DNA of 9,325 bases from Candidatus Brevefilum sp. (GCA_007119455.1 SKPR01000140.1:1-9325), one strand, 5' to 3'; counted from the first letter of the stretch, positions 1 to 6,823 are shown. Numbers and translations: made by a program. The notes: generated by a model not told the origin, from the sequence alone.

Positions 1-1
1 C

Positions 2-1273
2 CGCTTGAAGGCGATGGAACTGCTCGAAGCGATCAAGGACTCCCTCAAGGACGCAGAAGAAAATGATCTCACCTCGGTGACCCTGGCTCTGTGCGGAGAA
101 ATGCTGGCAACCCATACCGTGGTTCAAAAAACGGCAAAAAAACAAAAGAGAAATCTTCCCGAACTGGCGCCCACCCTGGCTGAAGCACAGATGCTGCGCC
201 AGACCTGGCAAATGAACCAGCCTTCATACCTGCGGAATTTTCTTGACAACGAATTCTGGCAGAAACAGATGAAAGGCGGGGACCTGATCGATAAAATCTT
301 CCGGGTTTACCTGTGCTTCTACCTGTTGCCCATTGACCTGGCCCAGAAGTTATTGGCAAACCTGCAAGAAAAACCAAAAATACCGGACCTGGAATTTTTT
401 AAAGAAAACATGCCGGATGAGTCCGCACTGCATTCAAACGTTATCTCGGCTGAGTATCTGAATGAGGAGGCCAACCAGATCCTTGTCAGGTCTAACCTGC
501 GGCTGGTCGTCAGTGTAGCAAAGCGGTATTTGAATCGCGGCATTTCGTTTCTCGACCTGATCCAGGAGGGCAACCTGGGGTTATTACGCGCCGTCAAGAA
601 GTTTGACCCGACCCTTAGCTACAAATTCAGCACGTATGCCACCTGGTGGATCCGGCAATCGATCAGCCGCCATATCGCCGAACACGCCCGGACGATCCGC
701 ATCCCCGTTCACATGTATGAGTCCATTTCGCGGATCATTCGCATCCAACGCACCCTCACCCAGAAACTGGCACGTGATCCAACCCTGGAAGAGATTGCCC
801 TGGAGTCTGATTTAATGGACGAGAAGACGGTGGCAGCGATTCACCGAAGCCTCGATGATGAGACTGTCCTGGACCCTCAGCACGCCATTGCCTGGGAGGA
901 TGCCATCGACAAGATCGAGAACATCCTTAAAGTGGCTGAGGAACCCATTTCACTGGAGAGACCGGTTGGCGATGAGGATAACAGCACCCTGGCTGATTTT
1001 ATTGAGGACCAGGAAGCCGCGGCACCGATGGATGAGGCTGTCATCGAAATCCTGCGCGACCAGGTGCGGGCATCCCTGGGGGCATTGTCCGAGCGGGAAC
1101 GCCAGGTGCTGGAACTTCGTTTCGGGCTGGTTGATGGCAAGGATCACACCCTGGAAGAGGTCAGCCAGTATTTCGATGTCACCCGTGAACGCATCCGCCA
1201 GATCGAGGCGAAAGCGTTAAGAAAACTTCGGCACCCCAGCCGCAGCAGTGATTTACGCGAATTTCTTTCCTGA
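2..1273 (+). CDS. rpoD: Primary-type RNA polymerase sigma-70 factor (RpoD/SigA family), 5' end missing
   Basis: Promoter-recognition subunit of RNA polymerase. Counting from the first visible TTG (base 5), residues about 164-236 are region 2, with NLRLVVSVAKRY, the LDLIQEGNLGLLRAV core-binding stretch and YATWWIRQSISRHIAEHART, which melts and reads the -10 element. Region 3 follows, and residues about 362-412 are region 4 with ERERQVLELRFGL and the -35-reading helix VTRERIRQIEAKALRKLRH. The ending HPSRSSDLREFLS is typical of primary sigma factors. Region 1.2 is not visible: about 155 poorly conserved residues precede region 2.1, so the true start probably lies left of the window and these residues may correspond to the non-conserved insert found between regions 1.2 and 2.1 in some family members. 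The frame is open to base 2 and the TTG has no visible RBS. Region 3 carries roughly 25 extra residues (about 281-307). A methyltransferase gene starts 18 bases downstream. Confidence 0.9.
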   Translation, partial: RLKAMELLEAIKDSLKDAEENDLTSVTLALCGEMLATHTVVQKTAKKQKRNLPELAPTLAEAQMLRQTWQMNQPSYLRNFLDNEFWQKQMKGGDLIDKIFRVYLCFYLLPIDLAQKLLANLQEKPKIPDLEFFKENMPDESALHSNVISAEYLNEEANQILVRSNLRLVVSVAKRYLNRGISFLDLIQEGNLGLLRAVKKFDPTLSYKFSTYATWWIRQSISRHIAEHARTIRIPVHMYESISRIIRIQRTLTQKLARDPTLEEIALESDLMDEKTVAAIHRSLDDETVLDPQHAIAWEDAIDKIENILKVAEEPISLERPVGDEDNSTLADFIEDQEAAAPMDEAVIEILRDQVRASLGALSERERQVLELRFGLVDGKDHTLEEVSQYFDVTRERIRQIEAKALRKLRHPSRSSDLREFLS

Positions 1274-1291
1274 ACCCCTGGAGACACTTAC

Positions 1292-2113
1292 ATGACAGAC
1301 CTTGAAAATGTCCCTTATGAGCAATCCCGTGATGGCAACCGGGCTTTCTGGGACGAAGTCACCCCGGTTCACCTTCAAGCTTATGGTGTGGAACGGTTTC
1401 TTGAAGGCGAACGCTGGCTACCAACGACAATTCTAGAGGAAGTCGGGCCGGTCAAAGGCCTCTCGCTGCTCCACCTGCAATGCCATTTCGGGCTGGACAG
1501 CCTGGCCTGGGTCAGGGAGGGGGCTGAGGTGACGGGGGCTGATTTCTCGCCCATTGCCATCGATGCCGCACGGGAGCTTTCAAAAAAGGCGGATTTGCCG
1601 GCCAGGTTCATTTGCTCCGATATCTACGAGCTCCCCCATGTTTTGGAGGACAAATTTGACATCCTCTTCACCTCGATAGGCGTGCTGTGCTGGCTGAAAG
1701 ACCTGCGGAAATGGGCTTCGGTCATCGCCCACTTTCTGAAACCAGGCGGCTTTTTCTACATCATGGATGGCCATCCCCTGCTGTATACCTTTGATGATGA
1801 GGGCAACTGGAAGTTCATGCTGTCGTATTTCCACAAGCCTGAGCCCTATGTGTGGGAAGGCGAACATCCCGATTACATGGACCCATCGCACATCAGCTAT
1901 GCAACCACCTACGAATGGCAGTGGACAGTCAGCGACATTATCAATGCTGTCCTGGGCGCAGGGTTGCGGTTGGAATTCTTCAATGAGTTCGGGGCACTAT
2001 CAGACCCTGTCTACCCGGAAATGAAGCCCGATGGAAAGGGCCTGTACACCTTCCCCAATATGCCTGTTCCGCTCCCGATTCTCTTCTCATTGCGAGCCCG
2101 TAAAGAAGACTGA
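1292..2113 (+). CDS. Class I SAM-dependent methyltransferase, substrate unknown
   Basis: A 273-residue soluble enzyme predicted to transfer a methyl group from S-adenosylmethionine to an unidentified acceptor. The Rossmann-fold signature is visible: motif I LLHLQCHFGLDS (about 59-70), the acidic end of strand 2 in VTGADFS (80-86), motif II/III around CSDIYELP (108-115), DILFTSIGVLCWL (123-135) and post-motif KPGGFFYIMDGHPL (150-163). Motif I uses LHLQCHFGLDS instead of the more common DVGCGxG pattern, a variant I associate with a broad family of uncharacterised methyltransferases. The C-terminal third is rich in aromatic residues and may form the acceptor pocket. The ATG has GGAG at 1280-1283, 8 bases upstream. 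It lies 18 bases after the sigma factor and ends one base before the next ATG, so co-transcription is likely. The sequence gives no clue to the methyl acceptor. Confidence 0.85.
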   Translation: MTDLENVPYEQSRDGNRAFWDEVTPVHLQAYGVERFLEGERWLPTTILEEVGPVKGLSLLHLQCHFGLDSLAWVREGAEVTGADFSPIAIDAARELSKKADLPARFICSDIYELPHVLEDKFDILFTSIGVLCWLKDLRKWASVIAHFLKPGGFFYIMDGHPLLYTFDDEGNWKFMLSYFHKPEPYVWEGEHPDYMDPSHISYATTYEWQWTVSDIINAVLGAGLRLEFFNEFGALSDPVYPEMKPDGKGLYTFPNMPVPLPILFSLRARKED

Positions 2114-2114
2114 C

Positions 2115-2450
2115 ATGCCCGGTCAGGAACCCCTGTATGAACGGATTTACAGGATGGTGAGTTTGATCCCGCGCGGAAAAGTGGCCACCTACGGCCAGAT
2201 CGCCGACCTGGTGGGCGGCTGTACCGCCCGCATGGTGGGTTATGCCATGGCTGCGCTCAAGAGCGGCAGTCATCCCGCGGTACCCTGGCAGCGCGTGATC
2301 AACGCCCAGGGCCGGGTCAGCATTCACGGCGACGGGTTCGGGAATGCCCTGCAGCGGTCTATATTGGAAAGCGAAGGTGTGGTCTTTGACGCCCGCGGGA
2401 GGGTGGATTTTATGCACTTCGGCTGGCCAGGGCCAGATGAGCCGTATTGA
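2115..2450 (+). CDS. Alkyltransferase-like (ATL) DNA-damage recognition protein, YbaZ/Atl1 type
   Basis: A 111-residue protein matching only the DNA-binding domain of O6-alkylguanine-DNA alkyltransferase. GKVATYGQIADLVG (21-34) and TARMVGYAM (37-45, R39 at the arginine-finger position) belong to the helix-turn-helix region that flips out the damaged base. The active-site motif, PCHR in true MGMT, is PWQR here (57-60), so the methyl-accepting cysteine is replaced by tryptophan. Known ATL proteins of this kind (E. coli YbaZ, fission yeast Atl1) bind O6-alkylguanine without repairing it and hand it to nucleotide excision repair; that role here is by family. I chose the ATG at 2115 because homology begins there. 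An upstream in-frame ATG at 2031 would add 28 residues that read through the methyltransferase gene in another frame. The RBS is weak (AAGAAG at 2104-2109). The gene begins one base after the previous stop, suggesting translational coupling. Confidence 0.88.
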   Translation: MPGQEPLYERIYRMVSLIPRGKVATYGQIADLVGGCTARMVGYAMAALKSGSHPAVPWQRVINAQGRVSIHGDGFGNALQRSILESEGVVFDARGRVDFMHFGWPGPDEPY

Positions 2451-2475
2451 TTTTTCCCTTTTTCAACGTTATCGT
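2447..2475 (+). promoter_or_regulatory. Possible sigma-70 promoter for the VOC gene
   Basis: TTGATT at 2447-2452 (4 of 6 to TTGACA), a 17-base spacer, and TATCGT at 2470-2475 (4 of 6 to TATAAT). Transcription would begin near 2482, giving a leader of about 30 bases that includes the RBS. Both hexamers are imperfect and the -35 overlaps the stop codon of the ATL gene, so read-through from upstream is equally possible. Confidence 0.3.
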
Positions 2476-2510
2476 TAAAGCAGCAACCCAAGCCTACCAT
2501 TGGAGGTCAC

Positions 2511-2885
2511 ATGATGTCCCTTGTATCACGTCCGCATATGCAAATCATTTTATTCGTCCAAAACATGAACAGCGAAGTGCGCTTTTATCGCGATGTGCTC
2601 GGTTTACCACTGCGCTATCCGCAGGGGCTGGATGACTTTGCCAGCGAGATGTGGGTTGAATTTGAAATGGGCGATACCCTCCTGGCGCTGCATGGGGGTG
2701 CGGAGGAAAAACCCGATGATTTGCACCAAATCGTGTTCACGGTAGACAATGTCGCCCAAAGTCGGGAGATGATCATCAACGCCGGAATCGAGATGGGCTC
2801 CATGCGCACATTGGAAGACGACTCACTTTCCGCCAGCGGGTTTACGCCAAACGGTCACCGCTTTTCAATCCGGTCGAGGGTTTAA
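2511..2885 (+). CDS. VOC (glyoxalase/bleomycin-resistance fold) family protein
   Basis: A 124-residue protein with the paired beta-alpha-beta-beta-beta modules of the vicinal oxygen chelate fold. The first module is HMQIILFVQNMNSEVRFYRD (about 9-28), then VLGLPL and MWVEFEMGDTLLALHGG. The second is DLHQIVFTVDNV (about 70-81), ending with SASGFTPNGHRFSIRS. FYRDVLGL is the family hallmark. Where metal-binding members carry His or Glu at the first strand of each module and at the final strand, this protein appears to have Gln, Gln and Arg, so it may not be a metal-dependent glyoxalase; binding or resistance roles are possible. GGAGG at 2502-2506 is 4 bases from the ATG at 2511 and 7 from a second ATG at 2514, so the protein may start at the second Met. 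It lies 60 bases after the ATL gene and may share its transcript. Substrate unknown. Confidence 0.8.
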   Translation: MMSLVSRPHMQIILFVQNMNSEVRFYRDVLGLPLRYPQGLDDFASEMWVEFEMGDTLLALHGGAEEKPDDLHQIVFTVDNVAQSREMIINAGIEMGSMRTLEDDSLSASGFTPNGHRFSIRSRV

Positions 2886-2950
2886 TCTTCAAGTTAACCA
2901 AGGTTTTCCTCTGGCTAATTCCCAGAGCAAGGCGTTCTTCCTGCCGGTTA

Positions 2951-2959
2951 TGATATAAT
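2951..2959 (+). promoter_or_regulatory. Extended -10 promoter of the adenylosuccinate synthetase gene
   Basis: TGATATAAT is a perfect extended -10 element (TG, one base, then TATAAT at 2954-2959). Upstream at the right distance there is no good -35 hexamer, which fits extended -10 promoters. Transcription would start near 2966, giving a leader of about 45 bases that ends in the strong RBS AAGGAG (2999-3004) 6 bases before the ATG at 3011. Confidence 0.65.
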
Positions 2960-2962
2960 TTG

Positions 2963-2980
2963 CCGGGGCAAATCCCCCGG
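2963..2980 (+). repeat. GC-rich dyad over the predicted transcription start of the purA-like gene
   Basis: CCGGGG (2963-2968) and CCCCGG (2975-2980) are perfect complements separated by 6 bases. The dyad begins 4 bases after the -10 element, so it spans the predicted start site. It could be a repressor operator or, in RNA, a small 5' hairpin. No T tract follows, so it is not a terminator. Confidence 0.45.
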
Positions 2981-3010
2981 TATTAACAACTTTTCAGCAA
3001 GGAGTAGCAA

Positions 3011-4090
3011 ATGGGCGCAAAGATCGTGGTAGGCGGTTTCTGGGGCGATGAGGGTAAAGGATTGGTCAGCGCCTGGCTGGCTTATAAGGCCCATTCATTA
3101 GGGGTATTCCGGGGCTGCGGAGGCGCTAACCCCGAACACGGTTTATTCTTCAAGGACAATTACATCCGGACCAACCAGCTGCCGCTGGGCTTCATCTTCG
3201 CGGAATGCCAGGTCGGTCTTGGCCCGGGAACGGCTGTTGATGTTGATAAGTTTCTGGCTGAGGTGACGCTTTTCCGACTATCCCCCGAGCAGGTCAGGGT
3301 GGACTACCGCTGCCCGATCATCACCCCTGAAAACATCCAGGAGGAGATCGATAGCTCGAAAATGGACTCTATCGGCAGCACCAAGAGCGGTACCGGAATC
3401 GCCATGTCTCATGCCGCCTTACGGATTGCGCCCCTGGCAGAGGATATTGACCGCCTGCAGCCCTACCTGGAGGATGTGCCGATGATGGCAAACCGGTTAG
3501 CCGACCAGGGCACAATCAGCCTGGAAGGCACCCAGGGGACTTTCTTATCCCGCTATCATGGGGATTATCCCAACGTCACCTCGGTGGATGTCACCGCACC
3601 TTCTATAGTGGCAGGTGTCGGCTTAGACTGGCGTAAGGTTGAAGATGTGATCGTTTGCGTCAAAGCACTGCCCACCCGGGAAGGAACCGGCCCAATGGGA
3701 GATGTGGATGAGTTTAGCCAGGAAGAAATGGAAGAATTGGGGATTGTGGAATACAGCTCGATTTTCGACCCGGAAAGCGGGCAGCGTGAGGTCAGACGCA
3801 AGGCCAAAGGGATTGATTATTCACTGCTCAAACGCATCATCACGCTGAATGGAGCCAACCAGATCGCGCTGACCTTTGCTGAACATGCCGACCCGGATGT
3901 AAAAGACATCAGGCAATGGTCAGAACTGACCCCCAATACAAAATCATTAATCGATGAAATCGAGGTGGAGACCGGGGTCGAAGTCACCCTGGTGAACACC
4001 GGGAAACAATGGTCGAGCATGGCCAGCAAACACGGCGACCTGCCCGAAATTTCCGATCAATTAATTAAACGTTTGGAATCCTATACTTAA
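3011..4090 (+). CDS. purA: Adenylosuccinate synthetase, short archaeal-like form with altered active-site loops
   Basis: Family role: GTP-dependent joining of aspartate to IMP, the first step from IMP to AMP. The P-loop GFWGDEGKG (9-17) keeps the catalytic Asp13. NPEHG (40-44) keeps the catalytic His43, although the usual form is NAGHT. SIGSTKSGTGIA (120-131), LEGTQGTFLSRYHGDYPNVT (171-190) and KALPTREGTGPM (218-229) match conserved substrate loops. At 359 residues it is shorter than typical bacterial PurA (about 430) and resembles archaeal enzymes of about 340, including the VDYRCPII stretch (97-104). Two parts are divergent. The aspartate loop, normally TGRRRR, reads SGQREVRRKAKG (256-267). 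The guanine-recognition segment (TKLD in E. coli) reads TFAE (288-291). The start is supported by AAGGAG 6 bases upstream and by its own promoter. It converges with a purine phosphoribosyltransferase 39 bases away. It may be the genome's normal PurA or a paralog with another nucleotide substrate. Confidence 0.85.
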   Translation: MGAKIVVGGFWGDEGKGLVSAWLAYKAHSLGVFRGCGGANPEHGLFFKDNYIRTNQLPLGFIFAECQVGLGPGTAVDVDKFLAEVTLFRLSPEQVRVDYRCPIITPENIQEEIDSSKMDSIGSTKSGTGIAMSHAALRIAPLAEDIDRLQPYLEDVPMMANRLADQGTISLEGTQGTFLSRYHGDYPNVTSVDVTAPSIVAGVGLDWRKVEDVIVCVKALPTREGTGPMGDVDEFSQEEMEELGIVEYSSIFDPESGQREVRRKAKGIDYSLLKRIITLNGANQIALTFAEHADPDVKDIRQWSELTPNTKSLIDEIEVETGVEVTLVNTGKQWSSMASKHGDLPEISDQLIKRLESYT

Positions 4091-4129
4091 ACTTCTTGAG
4101 CCGGACCATCCTCAGGGGATTGTCGCCGC

Positions 4130-4759
4130 TTAACCTTTGACCTGCTGGTCAACCCAGGCCTGCCCTTCAGGTGTCAAAATCCGAATTTCTTCGCCATCGC
4201 GGCCATATTCTTTGTAATCCAGGCCATAACCCACCACGAACAACGGGTCAATGAACAAGCCCACATGCCGCACTTCGGGCAAATTTTTATAGCCGTTTAA
4301 ACCCCTGTTGCGCCATTCCACATTGGCCGGGCGTTCTTTAAATAACAGGGTGCAGATATTCCGCTGTGACACATTCTTGTTGTCGAGAAAATCACAAACC
4401 CTGATAATGGTTCCCGATGTGTCGATGATGTCTTCCACAATCACCACCAACCTGCCATCCAGTTCAGGTCCTTCGTAGGGGAATAGGCGTACGTCCCCGC
4501 TGCCTTCTGTGCCGGCATAATGATGATGGGTTTTCAGCCAGCCGCTCTCAAAGGCAAAGCCAAGGGTTACCAATTCTCGGGTCAGATCTCGATGAAAAGG
4601 CACCGCACCCTCTCGCAGGCACAACAGGATCGGCACCTCACCAACATAATCAATGCTGTAATACATTTCTTTGCCGATCCGTTTGACGGTTGATCGGATT
4701 CGGTCTTTACTGGCCACAACCTCGCCGAGATACTTCTCCGGTATTGATAATTCACCCAT
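4130..4759 (-). CDS. hpt: Hypoxanthine/guanine-type phosphoribosyltransferase
   Basis: A 209-residue type I phosphoribosyltransferase, predicted to salvage a purine base (hypoxanthine and/or guanine) with PRPP to give the nucleotide. The PRPP-binding signature is VVIVEDIIDTSGT (105-117), with the paired acidic residues E109-D110. YAGTEGSGDVRL (81-92) matches the flexible catalytic loop of HPRTs, and FVVGYGLDYKEYGRD (174-188) is the base-binding C-terminal motif. At loop I, LREGA (48-52) stands where most HPRTs have LKGA, so the usual Lys is Glu or Arg depending on alignment. I chose the ATG at 4759-4757 because AAGGAG (4771-4766) lies 6 bases upstream. A longer frame reaching 4834 would begin inside the predicted -35 box. 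Downstream it converges with the adenylosuccinate synthetase, whose substrate IMP it would supply. Exact base preference cannot be read from the sequence. Confidence 0.86.
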   Translation of the reverse strand: MGELSIPEKYLGEVVASKDRIRSTVKRIGKEMYYSIDYVGEVPILLCLREGAVPFHRDLTRELVTLGFAFESGWLKTHHHYAGTEGSGDVRLFPYEGPELDGRLVVIVEDIIDTSGTIIRVCDFLDNKNVSQRNICTLLFKERPANVEWRNRGLNGYKNLPEVRHVGLFIDPLFVVGYGLDYKEYGRDGEEIRILTPEGQAWVDQQVKG

Positions 4760-4805
4760 CGTGCGCTCCTTTAACGATCTGCTGAACAGAAAATAACCAC
4801 ACGTA

Positions 4806-4834
4806 ATCGTACTAAAACCTATGACGGTCGTCAA
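4806..4834 (-). promoter_or_regulatory. Sigma-70 promoter of the phosphoribosyltransferase gene
   Basis: Read on the - strand: TTGACG at 4834-4829 (5 of 6), an exact 17-base spacer, and TACGAT at 4811-4806 (4 of 6). Transcription would start near 4799, about 40 bases before the ATG at 4759, with AAGGAG in between. This placement excludes the longer reading frame as the true gene start. Confidence 0.6.
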
Positions 4835-4908
4835 TGCTGCCGAGCTTAATAAACCTGAAATTGGATGTGTTTGGAGATACTATTCCCAACAGAACAGGGT
4901 TTCCAAGT

Positions 4909-4914
4909 TATAAT
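4909..4914 (+). promoter_or_regulatory. Possible -10 element upstream of the second methyltransferase
   Basis: A perfect TATAAT lies in the 213-base spacer between phosphoribosyltransferase and methyltransferase. The best -35 at 17 bases is CCAACA (4886-4891, 3 of 6), so the assignment is weak. The leader to 5048 would be about 125 bases. A TTGACA at 4993-4998 lies nearer but has no convincing -10 behind it. I see no other gene in the spacer. Confidence 0.3.
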
Positions 4915-5047
4915 TTGCTGATCAGGTCACCCACCTGCGATCATCCGAAAAGTCATCAAGTCATAGATGACAAAAATCAAATGTTGTTGCAGTTGACAAT
5001 AAGCTCACAAGACAACATCAACTGGCATATCAGAGGAAAATAGTTGA

Positions 5048-5743
5048 ATGATGACAGAATTGAAAGAGATCTATCAAAGCTATGCCGACCGCTACCAGGC
5101 CCTGGTCGGGCGCGAGGATTACCAGCGCAATCTCCTGCCTGCCATTCTGCGTGCAGACCCCCTGGCGGGGAAGGACATCATCGAGCTGGGTGCAGGGACC
5201 GGGCGGGTGACCTGCCTGATCGCCCCCTATGCCCGAAAACTGGTCGCGGCCGATCTCTCCCATCACATGCTGGCCCATGGCCGGGAATATGTGGCGGCGT
5301 TGGGGTTGGACAACTGGCACCTGAGCCTGGAATCACACCGGGATCTGCCCTTTGCCACAGACAGCGCAGACCTAGTGATCGCCGGGTGGAGCTTCTGTTA
5401 TGCCACCATCCATGCCGGGGAAGATTGGATCCCAGCCCTGGAACAGGCCCTGAGTGAGGTGAAACGCGTTCTCCGACCGGGGGGAAAATTAATCCTGATT
5501 GAATCTCTGGGAACCGGCTTTGAAACCCCCAATACACCGGACGTCCTGGTGGACTACCTGGCCTACCTGGATCGTCACGGATTTGAGTCCGCCTGGGTCA
5601 GGACGGATTATTGCTTTAGCGACCTGGCCGAAGCCAGGGATTTGACCACATTCTTTTTTGGCGACGCCACCTTGCCGATGTGGGAAACGGAGCGGGGTGT
5701 GATTGTGCCCGAATGCACCGGCCTGTGGTGGAAAAATTTCTAA
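5048..5743 (+). CDS. Class I SAM-dependent methyltransferase (methyltransferase-11/UbiE-like), substrate unknown
   Basis: A 231-residue soluble methyltransferase. Motif I IIELGAGTGRVT (44-55) binds SAM, and LVAADLSHHML (65-75) carries the acidic residue for the ribose. DLPFATDSADLVIAGW (99-114) is motif II, and EVKRVLRPGGKLILIESLG (137-155) is the classic post-motif, with the PGG turn typical of small-molecule methyltransferases. The C-terminal part (DYCFSDLAEARDLTTFFFGD, 187-206) may shape the acceptor site. ATG codons stand at 5048 and 5051. AGAGG at 5032-5036 is 11 bases upstream of the first, slightly long spacing, so the start could be off by a few codons. It stands alone on this strand, converging with the ATP-grasp gene only 15 bases away. 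Neither neighbour gives a substrate. It is not closely similar to the methyltransferase at 1292; only the fold motifs are shared. Confidence 0.84.
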   Translation: MMTELKEIYQSYADRYQALVGREDYQRNLLPAILRADPLAGKDIIELGAGTGRVTCLIAPYARKLVAADLSHHMLAHGREYVAALGLDNWHLSLESHRDLPFATDSADLVIAGWSFCYATIHAGEDWIPALEQALSEVKRVLRPGGKLILIESLGTGFETPNTPDVLVDYLAYLDRHGFESAWVRTDYCFSDLAEARDLTTFFFGDATLPMWETERGVIVPECTGLWWKNF

Positions 5744-5758
5744 GAAAAATAACTGGAA

Positions 5759-6823
5759 TTAATCAATCATCCCATACCGGCGTAACGCCGTTTCTAGAAT
5801 CAGGTTGACCAGGGCTACATGATCAACACCATCCGCCTCGGCTTCAATCACAATGTCGGAAATTTTGGGGGAAAGCCCAGGTAACGGGTTGATCTCCAAA
5901 ATGTAAGGCTTCCAATTCTCACGGGCACTCAAGCGAAAATCAACCCGGGCCACATCCAATGCGCCGGTCACCCGAAAGACTGCTGCAGCCAGCCAGTTGA
6001 GCTCATCCACCATATCCTCATCCAGGGGCGCCGGGCAGATGTAATTGAGCTGGTCAGCCAGGGCCACCTTGAGCCGGTTGGCATAGACCGCATCTGTTTC
6101 CAGGTAGGGTGACAAATCCACTTCCATCGGCGGGAAAAACCGCAGACCGGATTGGATCCGTGGCAGGTTTTCGTTATGGGGAAGCCGCCGGGCCACCGGC
6201 CCGACCAAATTGCCGACCATGCCCACCGTCACCTCACGGCCTTCGATAAAGGTCTCCACCAATGCAGCTTCCTGGTATCGATCCAGGATCATGCCCACCT
6301 GCTGGCGCAGTTCGGCTTCGTTTTTGACGATGGATTGGGCGGTCACACCCATACCGGTGCCCTCCCGGCTGGGTTTGACGAAAAGGGGGAAAGTTAATTT
6401 TGGGTCGAGGGGTTCATTGATCCGCTCAAAGGTTTGAAAATTCGGGGTGGGCAGGTCGTGGTAGGCTAACACCCGCTTGGTCATAGGTTTATCCAGCGCC
6501 AGCGCCAGGCACAGCACCTTGGAGCCTGTATAGGGAATGCGTAATTTTTCCAGAATCGCCGGTACCTGGGCTTCACGGCCATCACCAAAATGGCTTTCGC
6601 AAATATTAAAGCAGATATCCGGTTTAAATTGCCGGACGGTATCGACGATGGTGATATCACCCTCCAGGAACTCGCACGTATGTCCACCGGCCCGCAGGGC
6701 ATCCAGGATGGCAGTAATGGTTTTTTCACTGTCCAGATCGTCCCACTGGTCTGGGGGCATACCCTCCCAGTGGGGAGCATTGGTTTTCAAGTTGGCGAGC
6801 AAGGCAACCCGGAAGGGTTTCAT
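5759..6823 (-). CDS. D-alanine-D-alanine ligase-like ATP-grasp enzyme
   Basis: A 354-residue ATP-grasp ligase that should join a carboxylate to an amine via an acyl phosphate. PDICFNICESHFGDGREAQV (68-87) and LRIPYTGSKVLCLALALDKP (94-113) correspond to the N-terminal Ddl segments. FVKPSREGTGMGV (148-160) is the ATP-binding lid, ALVETFIEGREVTVGMVGN (187-205) follows, and YILEINPLPGLSP (307-319) provides the metal-binding Glu/Asn and the EINPLPG signature. The canonical N-terminal ExxVSL motif that holds the first D-Ala in Ddl is not seen; the protein instead has NLKTNAPHWEGMPPDQW (11-27). The substrate may therefore not be D-alanine. I chose the ATG at 6823-6821, with AAGGAG (6838-6833) 9 bases upstream. 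An ATG at 6829 is only 3 bases from that RBS, and a TTG at 6844 lies upstream of it. A housekeeping ddl is expected elsewhere. It converges with the methyltransferase. Confidence 0.82.
   Translation of the reverse strand: MKPFRVALLANLKTNAPHWEGMPPDQWDDLDSEKTITAILDALRAGGHTCEFLEGDITIVDTVRQFKPDICFNICESHFGDGREAQVPAILEKLRIPYTGSKVLCLALALDKPMTKRVLAYHDLPTPNFQTFERINEPLDPKLTFPLFVKPSREGTGMGVTAQSIVKNEAELRQQVGMILDRYQEAALVETFIEGREVTVGMVGNLVGPVARRLPHNENLPRIQSGLRFFPPMEVDLSPYLETDAVYANRLKVALADQLNYICPAPLDEDMVDELNWLAAAVFRVTGALDVARVDFRLSARENWKPYILEINPLPGLSPKISDIVIEAEADGVDHVALVNLILETALRRYGMID

Noticed and set aside
1980..2417. 145-codon - strand frame opposite the ATL gene
   Set aside because: Antisense shadow; the + strand has clear ATL motifs and proper spacing to its neighbour.
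2909..2927. CTCTGG/CCAGAG hairpin after the VOC gene as an intrinsic terminator
   Set aside because: Six-base stem with no following T tract.
3011..4090. Calling the purA-like gene a PurZ (aminoadenine pathway) enzyme
   Set aside because: The catalytic Asp of PurA is present, and no phage genes or dATP phosphohydrolase are nearby. Kept only as a point to test.
4095..4116. Short hairpin between the convergent purA-like and phosphoribosyltransferase genes as a terminator
   Set aside because: Weak stem with a G-T pair and 10-base loop; no T tract on either side.
4993..5030. TTGACA as the -35 of the second methyltransferase promoter
   Set aside because: No acceptable -10 at 16-18 bases (CATCAA at best).
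4834..5043. 69-codon + strand open frame in the spacer before the second methyltransferase
   Set aside because: No RBS, no recognisable domain, composition like non-coding DNA; it also begins within the predicted promoter of the divergent phosphoribosyltransferase.
5044..5457. Long + frame and a - frame (5178-5537) over the second methyltransferase
   Set aside because: Out-of-frame shadows rich in Pro, Arg and Gly, as expected in GC-rich coding DNA; the methyltransferase motifs are in the other frame.
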